Below, piece after piece: positions 39,125-51,212 of a stretch of 64,000 bases of DNA (positions are counted from its first letter, which is position 1; every line of letters begins with the position of its first letter). Origin of the DNA: Phallusia fumigata (Eukaryota; Chordata; Ascidiacea; Phlebobranchia; Ascidiidae); NCBI GenBank assembly GCA_008931825.1, contig QXVZ01008153.1, positions 62,001-126,000 on the forward strand, in the 5' to 3' direction. Below the pieces are notes generated by a model that saw nothing but the letters and a program-made list of their open reading frames with translations, was not told the DNA's origin and searched no databases. Both the position numbers and the translations under genes were made by a program.

Positions 39125-39877
39125 ATGGGGCTTTTAAATTTACTTTACTCTTACTGGATTACTGCCCTTTCCGCGTGTTGCTTCATTGCTTACAGACATT
39201 TTTTGGAAAACGGGACAAGTGTTTCAACTTTTGCTGAAAGAAAAAAGCTTAAAAAATGGAACAATATTGTTGTATCTTTCACTCACTAAACACTCACCAG
39301 CATAGGATGTCTGTATTGTTTCTACATGGATCCAACGTTGACTTTTGATATTGTAAATAAATTTTCAAACGCCTCATTCATTGTGGCAAGTTTTTCATTG
39401 GGATATTTCATCTATGATTCTGCATACTCTCTAAGATATCGAAAAATTTCGGAATCGTGGGAAATTGTTTTGCATCATACAATTGCCATATTGTTTATTG
39501 GTCATGCTGTTACAACCCAAATGTTTGTTGGCTATGTAATTGTTGGATTACTTTTTGAAATCAGCTCTATCTTCTTGCATGGTCGTATGATCATGAAGCT
39601 ATCTGGAATATCCACCCAGAGTACCTTATATCGCATCAACATTTGGATGAATATTGGAACATATGTAATTTTTCGAATTGGTACATTAATTTGGATGACT
39701 CGTTTGTTAACTTTATATTCTGAACGTATGACACGACCAATGTTTTGTTATGCCATGTTTGGAATAACTTGCATGACCGTTGTTACCCTTATTCTTTTTG
39801 CAAGGTTGTTGCTCGCAGATTGCCACTTCAAGAAGTCAAAGTCTATTGACTCACTCAAAGATGCAAAAAAACTGTAA
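39125..39877 (+). pseudogene. TLCD1/TLCD2-like array copy B, interrupted by a premature stop
   Basis: This is colinear with copy A over the full 753 bases without any insertion or deletion. The frame begins MGLLNLLYSYWITALSACC, and codon 55 is TAA where copies A and C have TCA (serine in FTHS-TLTS). From there the frame is open again to the normal stop, with the TLC motifs EIVLHH and IGTYVIFRIG intact. An internal ATG (39326) would give only 183 residues, lacking the first membrane segment. The poly(A) hexamer is also changed to AAGAAA. A recent pseudogene or a null allele is the simplest reading; a single-base assembly error would also explain the stop but not the lost poly(A) signal. Confidence 0.8.
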
Positions 39878-40053
39878 AAAATATTTTTTACAAGTTTGCA
39901 TCTTGCATATGGGAAGAAAAAAAGATAAAAACTAATCAATGTTACAAGACTTGGTCTTTATATTTCTGCTCTATAACTGCTGTTGTGTAACCTCTTTCGT
40001 ATATTCGGACAGAACAGTTAAACAGCCAATGATTCGTTGACTGGTGTAGGAGT

Positions 40054-40346
40054 TGATGATCATGAAGCTATCTGGCATATCCACCCAAAGTACCTTATAT
40101 CGCATCGACGCCTGAGTGAACATTGGAACATATGTAATTTTTCGAATTGGCACATTAATGTGAATGACTCGTTTGTTAACTTTATATTCTGAACGCATAA
40201 CACGACCAATGTTTTGTGTTGCAATCTTTGGAATAAATTCTATGGCCGTTGTCCCCCTTATTCTTTTTGCAAGAATATTGCTTGCAGATTGTAGTCGCTT
40301 CTCAAAGTCAAACACTCTTCACTCACTCAAAGATACAAAAAAACTG
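40054..40346 (+). pseudogene. 3' fragment of a TLC-domain gene (array copy D)
   Basis: The homology begins abruptly at a codon equivalent to the middle of the TLC domain (MKLSGISTQSTLYRI) and runs to the end of the reading frame (LKDTKKL). Two in-frame stops (TGA after RIDA and TGA after GTLM) and several substitutions show that it is dead. The 5' side joins directly to 3' flank of copy B (tggtgtaggagtt), so the first half was lost at that junction by recombination. It is more diverged from A and B than they are from each other, so it is an older copy. Confidence 0.85.
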
Positions 40347-41486
40347 TACAAGACTCTATTTTCAAAATTTTACAGCTTGACGATGGTATTTAAAAAGGAC
40401 ATGAACTAATCGTTGTTATATGAATCATTTTACTTCTGCTCTATAGCTATTGCGAAGTTCCTCTTTTGTATATTTGACCAGTATAGCCAAACAACCAGTG
40501 ATTCGTTTACGAGTGTGTAATATAGTTTTTCCTCTTAAAGTTATGAGTCACAAACGATTGCTGGCACCGAGTAAAAAACGCGACCATCATATAGTGGAAG
40601 TACTACAGACTATGTGCATCTCTTTTTTCAAAAAATACAAATAAGTAATTACATGGTTTAGGAAGTAGGATAGGGTTTCACTATGCACACTGTTAATATT
40701 TTCGCGACCATTTTATGTGTGATAATATTTGTTGGAAGGCATACTGTGGTACGCTGACTGACAATGCTAATTCTGTCTGTTGCTGCGGTTCTTCTGAGTA
40801 TAGTTACTTTTGTTTCATCGATAAAGATAAACACAGAACAAGGAATTTACAGAGACATTTGGATTAATCAAGTGGTTAGGTCAGAACAGTATCTGAACAA
40901 ACTGAGACTTTTGCAACTTAAGGTCTGGGGACATTAATTTGACTGCAGTCGCTTGACTATTTTAGTGTTCTTCCAAATCAAGACGTTTTTGCCCTTAGGC
41001 GTTTTGGCTTCGTAACAAAACTAGAGTGAACACAACGGCATTATGGTTTTCCGGTAAAAGCCATGTACTGAAACCATGCGACATAGCCTCACACTTATAA
41101 GCAAACAAATTAGCATCCAATTGCCGCGAAATGCTAGTGGTGTATTGAGCAGTGAATATACTAAGAAGGTTGGGAGGTAACTGCATGAAATGTTGGGAGG
41201 CCAGTTGCGGTGCGTCATTACACGTTTCTGACAAAAAAACGTTGCCATAATGTTACCCAAAACAATATGTCCAAGAAGGACAAACGCGCGGCTTGGACAA
41301 GAAAAACGCACTGTTATGTCGAAAGAGCAGCTCAGGCAAAAAGCTATAATTACAAGTTTTAAATGCACAGTATTAATATCGGTGGCAAAAGCATATCGCA
41401 TGTTGGTACTATTTGTGAACTTAAGCGACTGAAGTGTTACATGGCAGTGTAATAAACTTAATTTCAGATATTTAGGTTCATGACAA

Positions 41487-42242
41487 ATGGGGCTTTTGAA
41501 TTTGTTTTACTCTTACTGGATTACTGCACTTTCCGCGTGTTGCTTCATTGCTTACAGACATTTTTTGGAAAACGGGACCAGTGTTTCAACTTTTGCTGAA
41601 AGAAAAAAGCTTAAAAAATGGAACAATATTCTCGTTTCCTTCACACACTCAACACTTACCAGCATAGGATGTCTGTATTGTTTCTACATGGATCCAACGT
41701 TCAATTCTGACATAGTAAACAAATATTCCATTGCCTTGTTTAACGTGGCAAGCTTTTCATTGGGATATTTCATTTATGATTTCTATGACGTGCTAAGAAA
41801 TCCGAGTTTTTCTGCATCACGGGAAATTCTTTTGCATCACGCAGCTGTTATGCTGTGTTTGTGTTATGTTGTTGTAACCCACAAGCTTGTTGGATATTCA
41901 ATCGTTGCACTGCTGTCCGAAATCAACTCTATCTTCTTGCATGGTCGTATGATGATGAAGATGTCTGAAATATCCACCCAAAGCATTGTGTATCGTGTCA
42001 ACATTTGGATGAATATTGGGACATTTGTACTTTTTCGAATTGCCACAAATATTTGGATGGACTATTGGCTAATTTTAAATTATAAAGATGTGCCGCAACC
42101 TGCACTTGCTTTTTCGGCAATCGGATTGACTTGCATGACCATTATGAACTTAATCCTATTTGCAAAATTGTTGCAAAAAGATTGTCATTTTGTAAAATCA
42201 AAAACTGATATAAGTGCCAAAAACAGTAGAGATTTGTATTAG
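41487..42242 (+). CDS. TLC-domain membrane protein, TLCD1/TLCD2-like, array copy C
   Basis: This is a single-exon gene of 251 residues, intact. The first 70 or so residues are nearly the same as copies A and B (ITALSACC, FLENGTSVSTFAERKKLKKW), but from DPT onward the sequence diverges strongly (REILLHHAAVM, VGYSIVALLSEINSIFLHGR, IGTFVLFRIATN). The TLC landmarks are kept: the LHH motif, the E-I-x-S-I-F-L-H-x-R helix and the FRI segment. The C-terminal tail is different. The start matches copy B's ATG. Acceptor-like tttcag and atttag tracts lie 12-22 bases upstream. ATTAAA at 42321 may be its poly(A) signal. The divergent second half suggests a function separated from copy A. Confidence 0.87.
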   Translation: MGLLNLFYSYWITALSACCFIAYRHFLENGTSVSTFAERKKLKKWNNILVSFTHSTLTSIGCLYCFYMDPTFNSDIVNKYSIALFNVASFSLGYFIYDFYDVLRNPSFSASREILLHHAAVMLCLCYVVVTHKLVGYSIVALLSEINSIFLHGRMMMKMSEISTQSIVYRVNIWMNIGTFVLFRIATNIWMDYWLILNYKDVPQPALAFSAIGLTCMTIMNLILFAKLLQKDCHFVKSKTDISAKNSRDLY

Positions 42243-42320
42243 TTCTACTATTGCTGTTCTGCAATTTTGTGTAACCTCTGATATTTATTTGTAAATATAA
42301 CGACATAAGCACTGATGTGT

Positions 42321-42326
42321 ATTAAA
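42321..42326 (+). promoter_or_regulatory. Possible poly(A) signal ATTAAA of TLC copy C
   Basis: ATTAAA lies 78 bases past the stop of copy C. It is the first hexamer of this type downstream. Confidence 0.35.
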
Positions 42327-43442
42327 ACTTTTATTTGATTATTTTGTGTGTGTGTTGGTGTTTTGCCTCGAGACACGTACAATTATATCCGACTTTTCTT
42401 CATGTCACTGAATACCCGGCTCGATAGCCCAATATAAGGGCGACTTAAATTACATCCATTTTAAAAAAACAACAGATCAACCAATCACCAATCAAGCAAT
42501 TAATCATCATGTTTAGTTTTTTTACACCGCTATAAAATCAAAGCACAGTAATATACGTTTTTCAATCACGCCCGAAACAAGCTTCAGCCACTTTTGCATG
42601 GGTTCTTAACCTACTAAGTCTGTTTCTAGAGGGAACGAGAATACTCAATCAATCATATAGATACTATTTACATCCATAACATCCAAACAAAAATTGTTTG
42701 TTAATTAAACATGGGAACAATAATTACTTTCCAAATATTAAAGAAGGGGGTACAAGAAATGGTTGGTGATTTCATAGGGATACGACAAGGAAAAAGGTGA
42801 ACCGCTGAACTAGTAGCTATCGCTTGTAGCTGATCCATTAAGGTTCCGGGTATTTGGGTGAAATTTTCCAGCACCTTTTATTCATTGCGCCCCAGTGTGT
42901 GTGCAAGCATTCTAGAAACGCTGAGTACATAACTTACTCTCTACAAACAACCGCTTGTTTAGGGTCATACCGCCACTTGTTGTTAAAGGTTTGCTAGGCT
43001 TATTCGAAGTCCTTGGGTCATCACATCGACTCACACGTTACACACAAAGTCGAATTTTTACAAAAAATTATAAATCTTATCGACTATTGTTTTTCAAATA
43101 CCTGTCGCAAAATGCCAAAACTAGCAAATAAATTCGATTTATTTTAAATGTAATCTGTTTTTTTTGCGTTTTTTCAATGTTAATTTTACAAATTTTATGC
43201 CCCTGTAAGTAAAAGTTTTTGCTGCTCCACGTTCAAAAAGATAAACTAGGAATTCAATTTTTAAATTCTGTTCATAAATTTCATCGATGTCCGCACGGGG
43301 CGCTATTGGTCCATTAGAGGTTTTTTAAGCTGGTTCTTGCGAGCAACCTAAAAAGTAACCTAATTTAATCCTAACCTAATGTGCCACTTGGAGATTTGTT
43401 TCAGGAGTAGCCTACTTCAATGTACAATTTTGAAAATGAGGG

Positions 43443-43482
43443 GGGTGGGGGACATTTGTCCCCCTTGGCTACGCCCCTGCTT
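43443..43482. mobile_element. Possible DNA transposon terminus
   Basis: The sequence gggggacatttgtccccc, followed by ttggctacgcccctg, resembles the right end of DNA elements common in marine invertebrates (read inwards CAGGGGCGTAGCCAAGG). I found no partner terminus nearby, so this may be a solo remnant. Confidence 0.35.
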
Positions 43483-44819
43483 CTTGGTTACATTATAATT
43501 TTTCTCGAAGTATTTTGTGGTGGTGACGATTTTTTCACGCTTCATTTAAATGACGTTTACAAGGCATACGGGTTAAATGACAATAACTGCTACTTAAGAT
43601 ATCGGCCTAGATACGCGTTGCATTGCGGTGAAAACGTTTTCAGTAAAATTTAATGGGGGTCAAATAAAAGCGGCTCGCAATTCTTTCAAGACTAAACGGG
43701 TTCGCCAAGACAAAAATGTCATGAACGATTTAACCAGGCCTTCTACAAAACGTTGTTGGTGGGACAAAAGCGAAGGAGCAAATCGTGGCAGCATGTAATT
43801 TACATTTTGCAAGGTTTTTGTGGCTTCAAGCCCACACAGTCCTAAATGTCAGGCTGGCGGAATAGCGTTAAACGAGACACGTTCCTTCAACACATCTAAG
43901 CATCAATCAAACACCCTTCGCTGCAAAACGACGTCTTACTAAATCCATAGGTCAAATGCAAATTTCTGGAATTCAGCGGTGGCTGCGTAATGAAAATTGA
44001 CTTTATCCAAATAACCTGCGGGAAACGTCAGTGGGACAAATTTTTCCTTAAAGGGTAATTTATTGCCAAAATAATATGTCTGGCGGTACCCTACTATCAA
44101 TTATCGAACGGAAAATTTCCTTTGTTTGTAAGTTAATTTTTTTTAATTTTTTGAGTGTAATTCGCATTAGTACGAACAGTATTCCAAACTGTTACTTTGT
44201 AATTACTCGGCATTAAATTTGAACTCATTTTTTCAATGAAAATATAAACAACAGTTTTTCTCCGAAATTAACAAAATGGTAAAATGTGGCATTGTGACAC
44301 AAAATTTCTTTCTCCACAATTAAACCAACAAAGCATGCCATCTGTTTACCTGAAAACCGCAAGGACATTCGTTGCCAACAGTCTACCAGGAAACGATGTG
44401 CCTAACTTTGGCTCACAAAGCACCTCAGGCAAAAGAGTGTTGTCCCGCTAAACACTTCTAAGGCTTTGACCAATTTCAGTAAAATCAGCTTCTAATGACA
44501 GATCGTTAGGTGGAATGCTTCGCTAGCCAAAAGCCTTTTCTGCGAGACTGCGTTGATGATCTCGATAGCCGCGGATAATTTGAAAGCCGATGAACGAAAG
44601 TTTGTTTGGATTAGAGATTGGCCTCAGGCTATACGTCATAACGGCGTCATACTTTGTGATATCACTTAATCTTTTTCTAAACTTTTTTTACTTCAATAAA
44701 TTCAGTTTTGATAACAAGCGTATTTACCAAATTCTTAACGCTGTTGCGTCGAAAGTCCAAACAATTTTCCAAAGGCGTCAAACATCAACAAACGTTTGTC
44801 AAAACACCTTTAAGTTATT

Positions 44820-45070
44820 ATTTCCGCCACCTCTTTCTTTTTTTCTCGTCCCAACTCTATTTTTTATTGTTTACATTGCTCCGACCGTTTTTTTCTCATT
44901 TATCTCTCTTTTCCCTTTCCTTTTTCACCTATTCAGCCCTTCGGCTTGATTTCTCGTAACCTTTCATTCTTCTCTTTCTTCACACGTCGCTTTCTCTTCT
45001 TTTCTCACTATGCTTCCGCCCTCCACTTCACTCATTCTATCCTCGCATCATCTCTCTTCCTTTTCAAATC
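44820..45070 (+). repeat. Pyrimidine-rich tract of about 250 bases
   Basis: The plus strand is mostly C and T for about 250 bases, with few purines, and no simple repeat unit. Such strand asymmetry may form triplex DNA, or may be a degraded CT microsatellite. No gene overlaps it. Confidence 0.6.
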
Positions 45071-45671
45071 ACAAAACTGATGAACATCTGCGGCCTTTGT
45101 TTTCTTGTCACAGAACTGGACATGATGACAAGCTTCACTCAAATTATCCTAATCACCACCAACGCGCAGACATTCCAATATTAAGTGTGTTCTAGCGACA
45201 AACATGTCAGACATAAACGTTGCCTTTTATGACGATTCAACCGCAGGTGATTGAGACCGTTACGTACACAGACAAGACAAATATTCCGGTTCTTTTTGGG
45301 TAAACATAGTTTGACCTTGTTTCTACGTACCATGACAATGGCTACTAGCAAAGCACAAATGTTTCCAGTCCATATTGAAATTACTAGTTGTGTCAGTTGC
45401 TAATTCCTTTTTTAACGTATTTGGAACTTGACACTGTCGTATACTGTAATGTTGTCGGTAATATCGGAATTTGAAATATGTTTAGTGGGACTCTTAAAAA
45501 CACCCTCAATAAGAGAACCAAAAAGCAAATGTATTTAAGCAGGTGGCCCGTTAACCACGACCATTTGGTCACAGGTCTTGACCCCTTTTGAAAGCCCAAT
45601 GATTAATCTGAAAAAACAATAATTCGGTATTCTCCTTTCAATGTAACAAATCTTCACCGACATGTCTGACA

Positions 45672-45700
45672 AGTGTTGGATTAAGTATCAATCCAACACT
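45672..45700. repeat. Perfect 11-base inverted repeat
   Basis: agtgttggatt and aatccaacact are perfect reverse complements around the loop aagtatc. The stem is too short for a microRNA precursor. It may be a binding-site palindrome or chance. Confidence 0.6.
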
Positions 45701-48700
45701 CGAAGCAAGGGTAAGTCAAGGTGAATCACACTAAACCAAGTAGCTGCGAGTCCGCGGTTTGCGTAGGTGTTTTTTTTTCAGACACCCGATACCTTTTCGC
45801 AGTTACTCACGAGGCTAACCGTCAACACAGCAAACAATTTAGGGTTAGTCATCAACGAAAGTCGAATACGCCTAGTCGGAAACGGAAGAGGAACAACGAA
45901 ATTCTTATGTAGGTTCCGCTTCTCCCAAGTCCGAAAAACAAGCTAAATTGAAAAGTTGTTTTTCTTACCATTAGCATTCTTGAATTCCAGAGCCGTTTGA
46001 AGCAGTAAAGATTCCTTAGTGCTATTTACACATGGACTTTGATCAATATTTGCTACAGAAGAATTTTACAGCAACTTTGCTTCTTTGAAAGTGCATATTT
46101 CGCTAAATGTGTCCCATGTCTGTATATGATGATGTGGTAAAGAAACAAAAACTATTTTTGGCACAGAGCTACAAAAAGGAAAAGTTTATGGCTTTTTAAA
46201 GTTCATCTGTGTGTAACTATATCCCTTTCTTTAAAAGACAAGTGTCATATCCAAATTTTCAAAACTAAAGCACATGTTTTTGATTTTTTCAGCACTTACA
46301 AATAAACATGTTTTATGAGGATTCGTAATATGTGTTGTTATACGTTAGTATAGCAGTCGTTTGAACCAGCTCAACTAATATACAGCATACAAATGTGGCG
46401 ATAATAAAACAATTTAATATTTGATGGTTATTGTCCTTTATTTAACATGCTTTAGTTCGTAATGTAATTTATGCAATGCTTTTCAGACAGGTGCCAAACG
46501 GACAAATTAGTTTCCTGGGTGGCATAAGGCAGAAGACAAATGCTCAAAAACAGGAATGTCCCACTTGAAGCAAGACTTTTGTTCACTTTATGCCCAGCTC
46601 TCACCACAGATAAAGGGAATCAGTTATAGATATAGGCACGTGCTGTTAAAGTATGCAGTGTAGTTGCTTAATGTTTACATTTTGTTTGGTATTGTTTGTT
46701 ATGACAACAAAAACAAACATAAGTTTGCTTTGATGCTCATACGAAGAAGTGATCTTTGTCAGTTAACAAGCGCAATCAGGAGAATACTTTTTGAATGTGC
46801 CCCAACAATGACGGTTTTCAGCAATTTGTAGCTGTATTTAAATTTCGACCAGTTTGGTAATTCAGGTTTAAAAAAAACTTGGATTCATGAACGGTTCAAT
46901 GGCTTATGTAATAAGTAGCAGTCACGAAGCGACGTTGTAATGAACTTTTCATGACTTGAAAAATCACGTTAAGTGATGTCATCTTTTTGACCCAATTGCC
47001 ACATAAACGAATTTAAGTCTGGCATTGGTTCAAGGAACTTTAACTAATGGACATGCATCGTTCGCCAGTATCTTTACCGGATAGTAATTTCGTCAAAAGC
47101 AATAAATAAGAAATGTTTTTTTGGAGGATGGAAGAGTTTTATAAATAAACTAACAAATGGAACATGCTTGTGAAAAGCATGATGTGATACAGCACTAAGT
47201 AAGTGCAATTCTAAAGTACGCGGTACGCTTAAGCACTTATATGACGGCGTTTGGTCACACACGCTTCTGCATATTTTTCCACCTGGGCTTTTAAAACAGA
47301 CGCCGACCAGACGCCCACAACTGACGTCATCGTGTGACGTCACGCCGCCAGTCGTGCGGCTCTCATGATATGACCGTAATCACGAGAAACGAACAGAAGC
47401 CGCGATTTTTGGGCAAGCGCCGTAATTACAATTTTGAAAGGTGCCTTTCTCCATACTCAAGTATTGGGTTTTTCGACTGTATCTTGCTTGCTGTGAGATC
47501 ATGAGCCAACTGAACGTCCCGTTAAGACCCGTGTTAACATGCGGGATGGCCGTGTCTCTGGAAAGTAATCCGCTGCACGACATGACCGCACTATCAGGGT
47601 AAACAAGCTTGCATCACATGGTAGAAGATCACGAGAGGATGAATTCTACCAACATATCATCAGGAGCGAACCTTTTTTCCCTGGTTGATTATTGATCCCA
47701 TGATCGTCATTGCTAACGACGCTCGTACACCTGTTTATCCTTTTTCACGTACACTTGTGAGAGGGCTTAGACTGAACTCACAACTTTACCCTATCGGAAT
47801 CGCAAAAAATGAATAATTTTAACCATTGCATAACCTGGATGATACCCCACAAGAGCAATGGTGGCAAACAGATTATCGGCCGTAACTGCCCAAGCCCGTA
47901 ATGGATTACAAATAGTCACGTTTTTCAAAGGAACTTTTTGAATGCATTGTATGACTTAAATGCTAAAAGGTGTACGTATACCAAAACGTCACGTTGTGTT
48001 AATGGGCGAAATATGAAAAACACAAAGAGAGGAAGGACCAGCATATGATCATGCGCTCCAGGTAAAGCTAAAAATATGTGCTGATCGACAATGCGAAAAG
48101 ATTTGGTAAACCTCAATCAACGTTGCTTTGGAGAAATGAATGTTCGTTTCAAGCATCTGGTTTTCATTCAGACATGCAATGTTGGCATTAAAGGTCCCTT
48201 TGAAGCACCCAATCAAGCGCGGCACCAAACTCAGAATATGCAAAAAAATTCAAATTTTAATTGTCAGCTTTTATTTCACACAGCGCACCAATATAGCTCC
48301 ATTGAAATGCACCGACAATGCTGCACATGCTCTGCGACCACTTGCTGTGTAACACAACACAAAACCTGTGTCAAACTCTAGGCGTTGTCAACCGGTTAAA
48401 AGCTCCTTAAATAGCTGTTACTAACGAGCGCCTTTCAAATCCAGCATTTACGTCTTTAGTAAACCCACTCCACTGGCACAGATGCCGAACTGTTGCTGTG
48501 AATAGATTTGGCCGATTGGGCGACCAGGCTGTCACGTGTGCTGACGTAAATACGGTTTAAATTGACAGGTAAAAATTTAAAAAATCCTAAAAATCGTTGT
48601 TCACGCCTGTAAATTCCCGACAAGCCTGTAATGATACGTCACTGTGCCAGCATTTTATTTCTAATTATTACCCGCCTGGCTATGAACGTGCACACAAAGT

Positions 48701-51150
48701 TAGCTTGCCCTTTTCGTGGTTGTTAGTCGACTTATGACTAAAGGAGTGTCTTGCACTATAATCAAGTTTTGGATCTATAAATATCTCAACAAACTAAGCC
48801 AAGCTCGTAGAATTCAAGCCCTTTTAATAATGCATACATGTATGCCAAGTTTTAGTCCCGCAGTTAATCAAATCAGTCGATTTTTCTTGAGTAGAATTGT
48901 AGGTTCAATGCCAGTACTTTTGTTAATTTACTATTGATACAAGTTATGTAAGGAATCTTTGTTTAACATCAGAGCCGCACACAAAGGATCCATAAAGATA
49001 TGAAACAAAATTAACTGCCAACTAATAGAAATACATATCCAGACCCGTTAATCTTAAAAATCGACAAAATGTTTTGTGGCTATTCATGGTGTACAGGTGA
49101 TAAAATTTATGCTTTATAGGTTATCATGTTGTTGAATGTGCTCAGATGAAATTTCGACCCACTAAAACGTGTCTCAAAAGAGCTCACTTAATTACACTTT
49201 AATGGCGTGGTCTTACGACGCGCGTACAACACATTTATGTAATCACATTTTCTGACGAAAACCGTCGGTTCGGAAGCGCCGTGACGTCAGCAACGTACGT
49301 CAAAATTGTCCAGATTTGAGAAATCACAAGCAGACAGACAATATGACTGCTTCTCTGCCATGAAAAATAACTTAACCTTTTGTGGCAGTTATCCATTGCT
49401 TTGTTCCCAAAGCCACCTTACTGGTTACACGTCATAATGGGTATTGTGACGTTTGTGACGCTTATTCGTGACCACAATTTTGAGACTGTACACGAATCGC
49501 GCGTTTCTGTTCTAAAGTGCTAGTTTGTACAGTCTTAGATTTGAAAACTCAACATTTGCAAACAAAGTGTCGGCTTTTACTTGCAATTCGAAAATTTAAG
49601 ATGTGGTTTAAAATAACTTCCAACCATGGTTGCCAACATGCCATCAAAAGTTGCATGTTTTAATTGAGGTAATGTTGACCGTGGTCTTATCACCCCTGTT
49701 TGTGACGTCACAATTTTGACTGACGGTTTATCTGTGTGCTTGATAATCGCAAAATCGCTGTAAAAAACTTTTCCAAGATTTGGGTGACCCCTGAAATGTC
49801 AGCGCTGCTTATGTAAGATCGTCAGATCTGAATATTTGAGGCCACGAGATATGAAGTGTTTGTGATGAAGCATTTTGTCTCATCCAGTTTCTAGAACCAG
49901 TTCAAACTCCAACTTTAATAGAAATGTTAACATTCTTTTCTCACATTAAAGACCATATTTTTATTTTGGTAAAAGATATTTTGAATACTTGGAATTTGCT
50001 AAGCCCGTGGAGGTTGAATAAAAAGTTAAAGCTTTATCAAAAACGCAATTGCAAAAGAACTTTCTATTTCTGTGGATTTTAATGTGGAGTAATGACAGGG
50101 TAGCAGATGGATAATTAGCTGTTAGCTGAAAATAGCACTGTTTTATATTGGGTACAGAACTAACAAATAGATTTAATTATTAGATTTTGGTAATTTGTGG
50201 GAAATGAAAATTTAATCAAGAGGTAATGGATAATGAGGGATGAAAGATTAAGAACCACAGGTCTTGTGAAAAACTTGTTGCAAGCGTTTCAACCATCGCA
50301 GTTGTTGTCAGTACGAATGCAAGGAAAGTATAATACCGTACGCTCTTTACACATGCAATACGATAAAAAAGATTTGATACAAAATAAACTATACCAACAC
50401 ACTCAACTCCCTACTGTCGTACAAAAGAGGCGCGGTATCTGCGAAACCATTTCTAAACTTTTTAAAATATTTGACAAAACATTCGCCGAAACCGAGCCCG
50501 GTTCAGTATCGGCCTCTGCGCGCTTCGGTCACGATCCAGCGATTGCTCAGACCCTCTCGCGTGACGTAATCCGACATATGACGTCACGCGGTAATTGCTC
50601 GCCAGCACGAAGTCGTTAGTTTTGTCTTTCACTAATCGAACCCAAATTTGGCCCAGTCTGGGAGTAACCGGGTTTCACAGAACGACTGCTCATGAGCATA
50701 TTGTTAATGTGTTTGATTAGCACAACTGTATGTAAACTACGTGGTTGCTTAAAGTTAATGTAGTTGGAAATGTTTCGCCTTTTCTGGTAGGTTGGCTTCC
50801 AAGTAAAACCCACTCCAAATTATTTATTTCACTTTTAATTTTGATTGTCTGCTGCTTTAAACAAACTGAAACGTTCTAAGGTAATACCCAGTACATGAAT
50901 TTTTGTCACTCTAATATTTTTGTCACGCCAATTTTTCCTCAATACGTCTTTATCAGATCTTTTTCTCGACAAAATTAGGTGGACAGTGCTCTTCGCAGAT
51001 TATAAATAACATGCTCTCCCACGATTTCTTATTTTTTGTACATTTTTTGTGCCCTTACGGCCGCAGTTTGTTTAACATTTAACTGTGATTTATACCGGCA
51101 AACCCAAAAATGTTTCAATCAACTCTCGTAACTGTTGACGGCTGCCTACA

Positions 51151-51212
51151 CCATGGCAAAGTATCTTACACATTTATCTTACGCAAGGCCATGGCAAAGT
51201 ATCTTACACATT
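51151..51212. repeat. 24-base direct repeat, 38-base spacing
   Basis: ccatggcaaagtatcttaca plus catt occurs exactly at 51151-51174 and again at 51189-51212, separated by 14 bases. It is a local duplication in intergenic DNA. Confidence 0.85.

Larger units (their letters stand above)
36744..42330 (+). repeat. Tandem gene array: duplicated units each carrying a TLC-domain gene
   Basis: Not only the genes but also their flanks are repeated. Related unit starts (ctgtctgtt/ctattattgtggttctt blocks) occur at about 36744, 38399 and 40768. Related 3' flanks (tatttctgctctata then attcgttgactggtgt) follow the genes at about 38088, 39960 and 40433. Start-to-start distances of the three ATGs are 1850 and 2362 bases; the longer one includes an extra 3' gene fragment at 40054-40346. 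The array arose by unequal exchange of whole units, not by retrocopying. Confidence 0.85.

Noticed and set aside
44590-44949. 119-codon open frame rich in Phe/Leu, resembling a membrane protein
   Set aside because: The Phe and Leu come from the pyrimidine-rich tract that it overlaps. Hydrophobicity here is a by-product of base composition.
45672-45700. Possible microRNA precursor
   Set aside because: The perfect stem is only 11 pairs with a 7-base loop, far shorter than a precursor.
50233-50619. 128-codon plus-strand open frame beginning with ATG
   Set aside because: There are no recognisable motifs, the composition is mixed, and neighbouring exons or a convincing poly(A) signal are missing. 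A frame this long is expected by chance in 64 kb.
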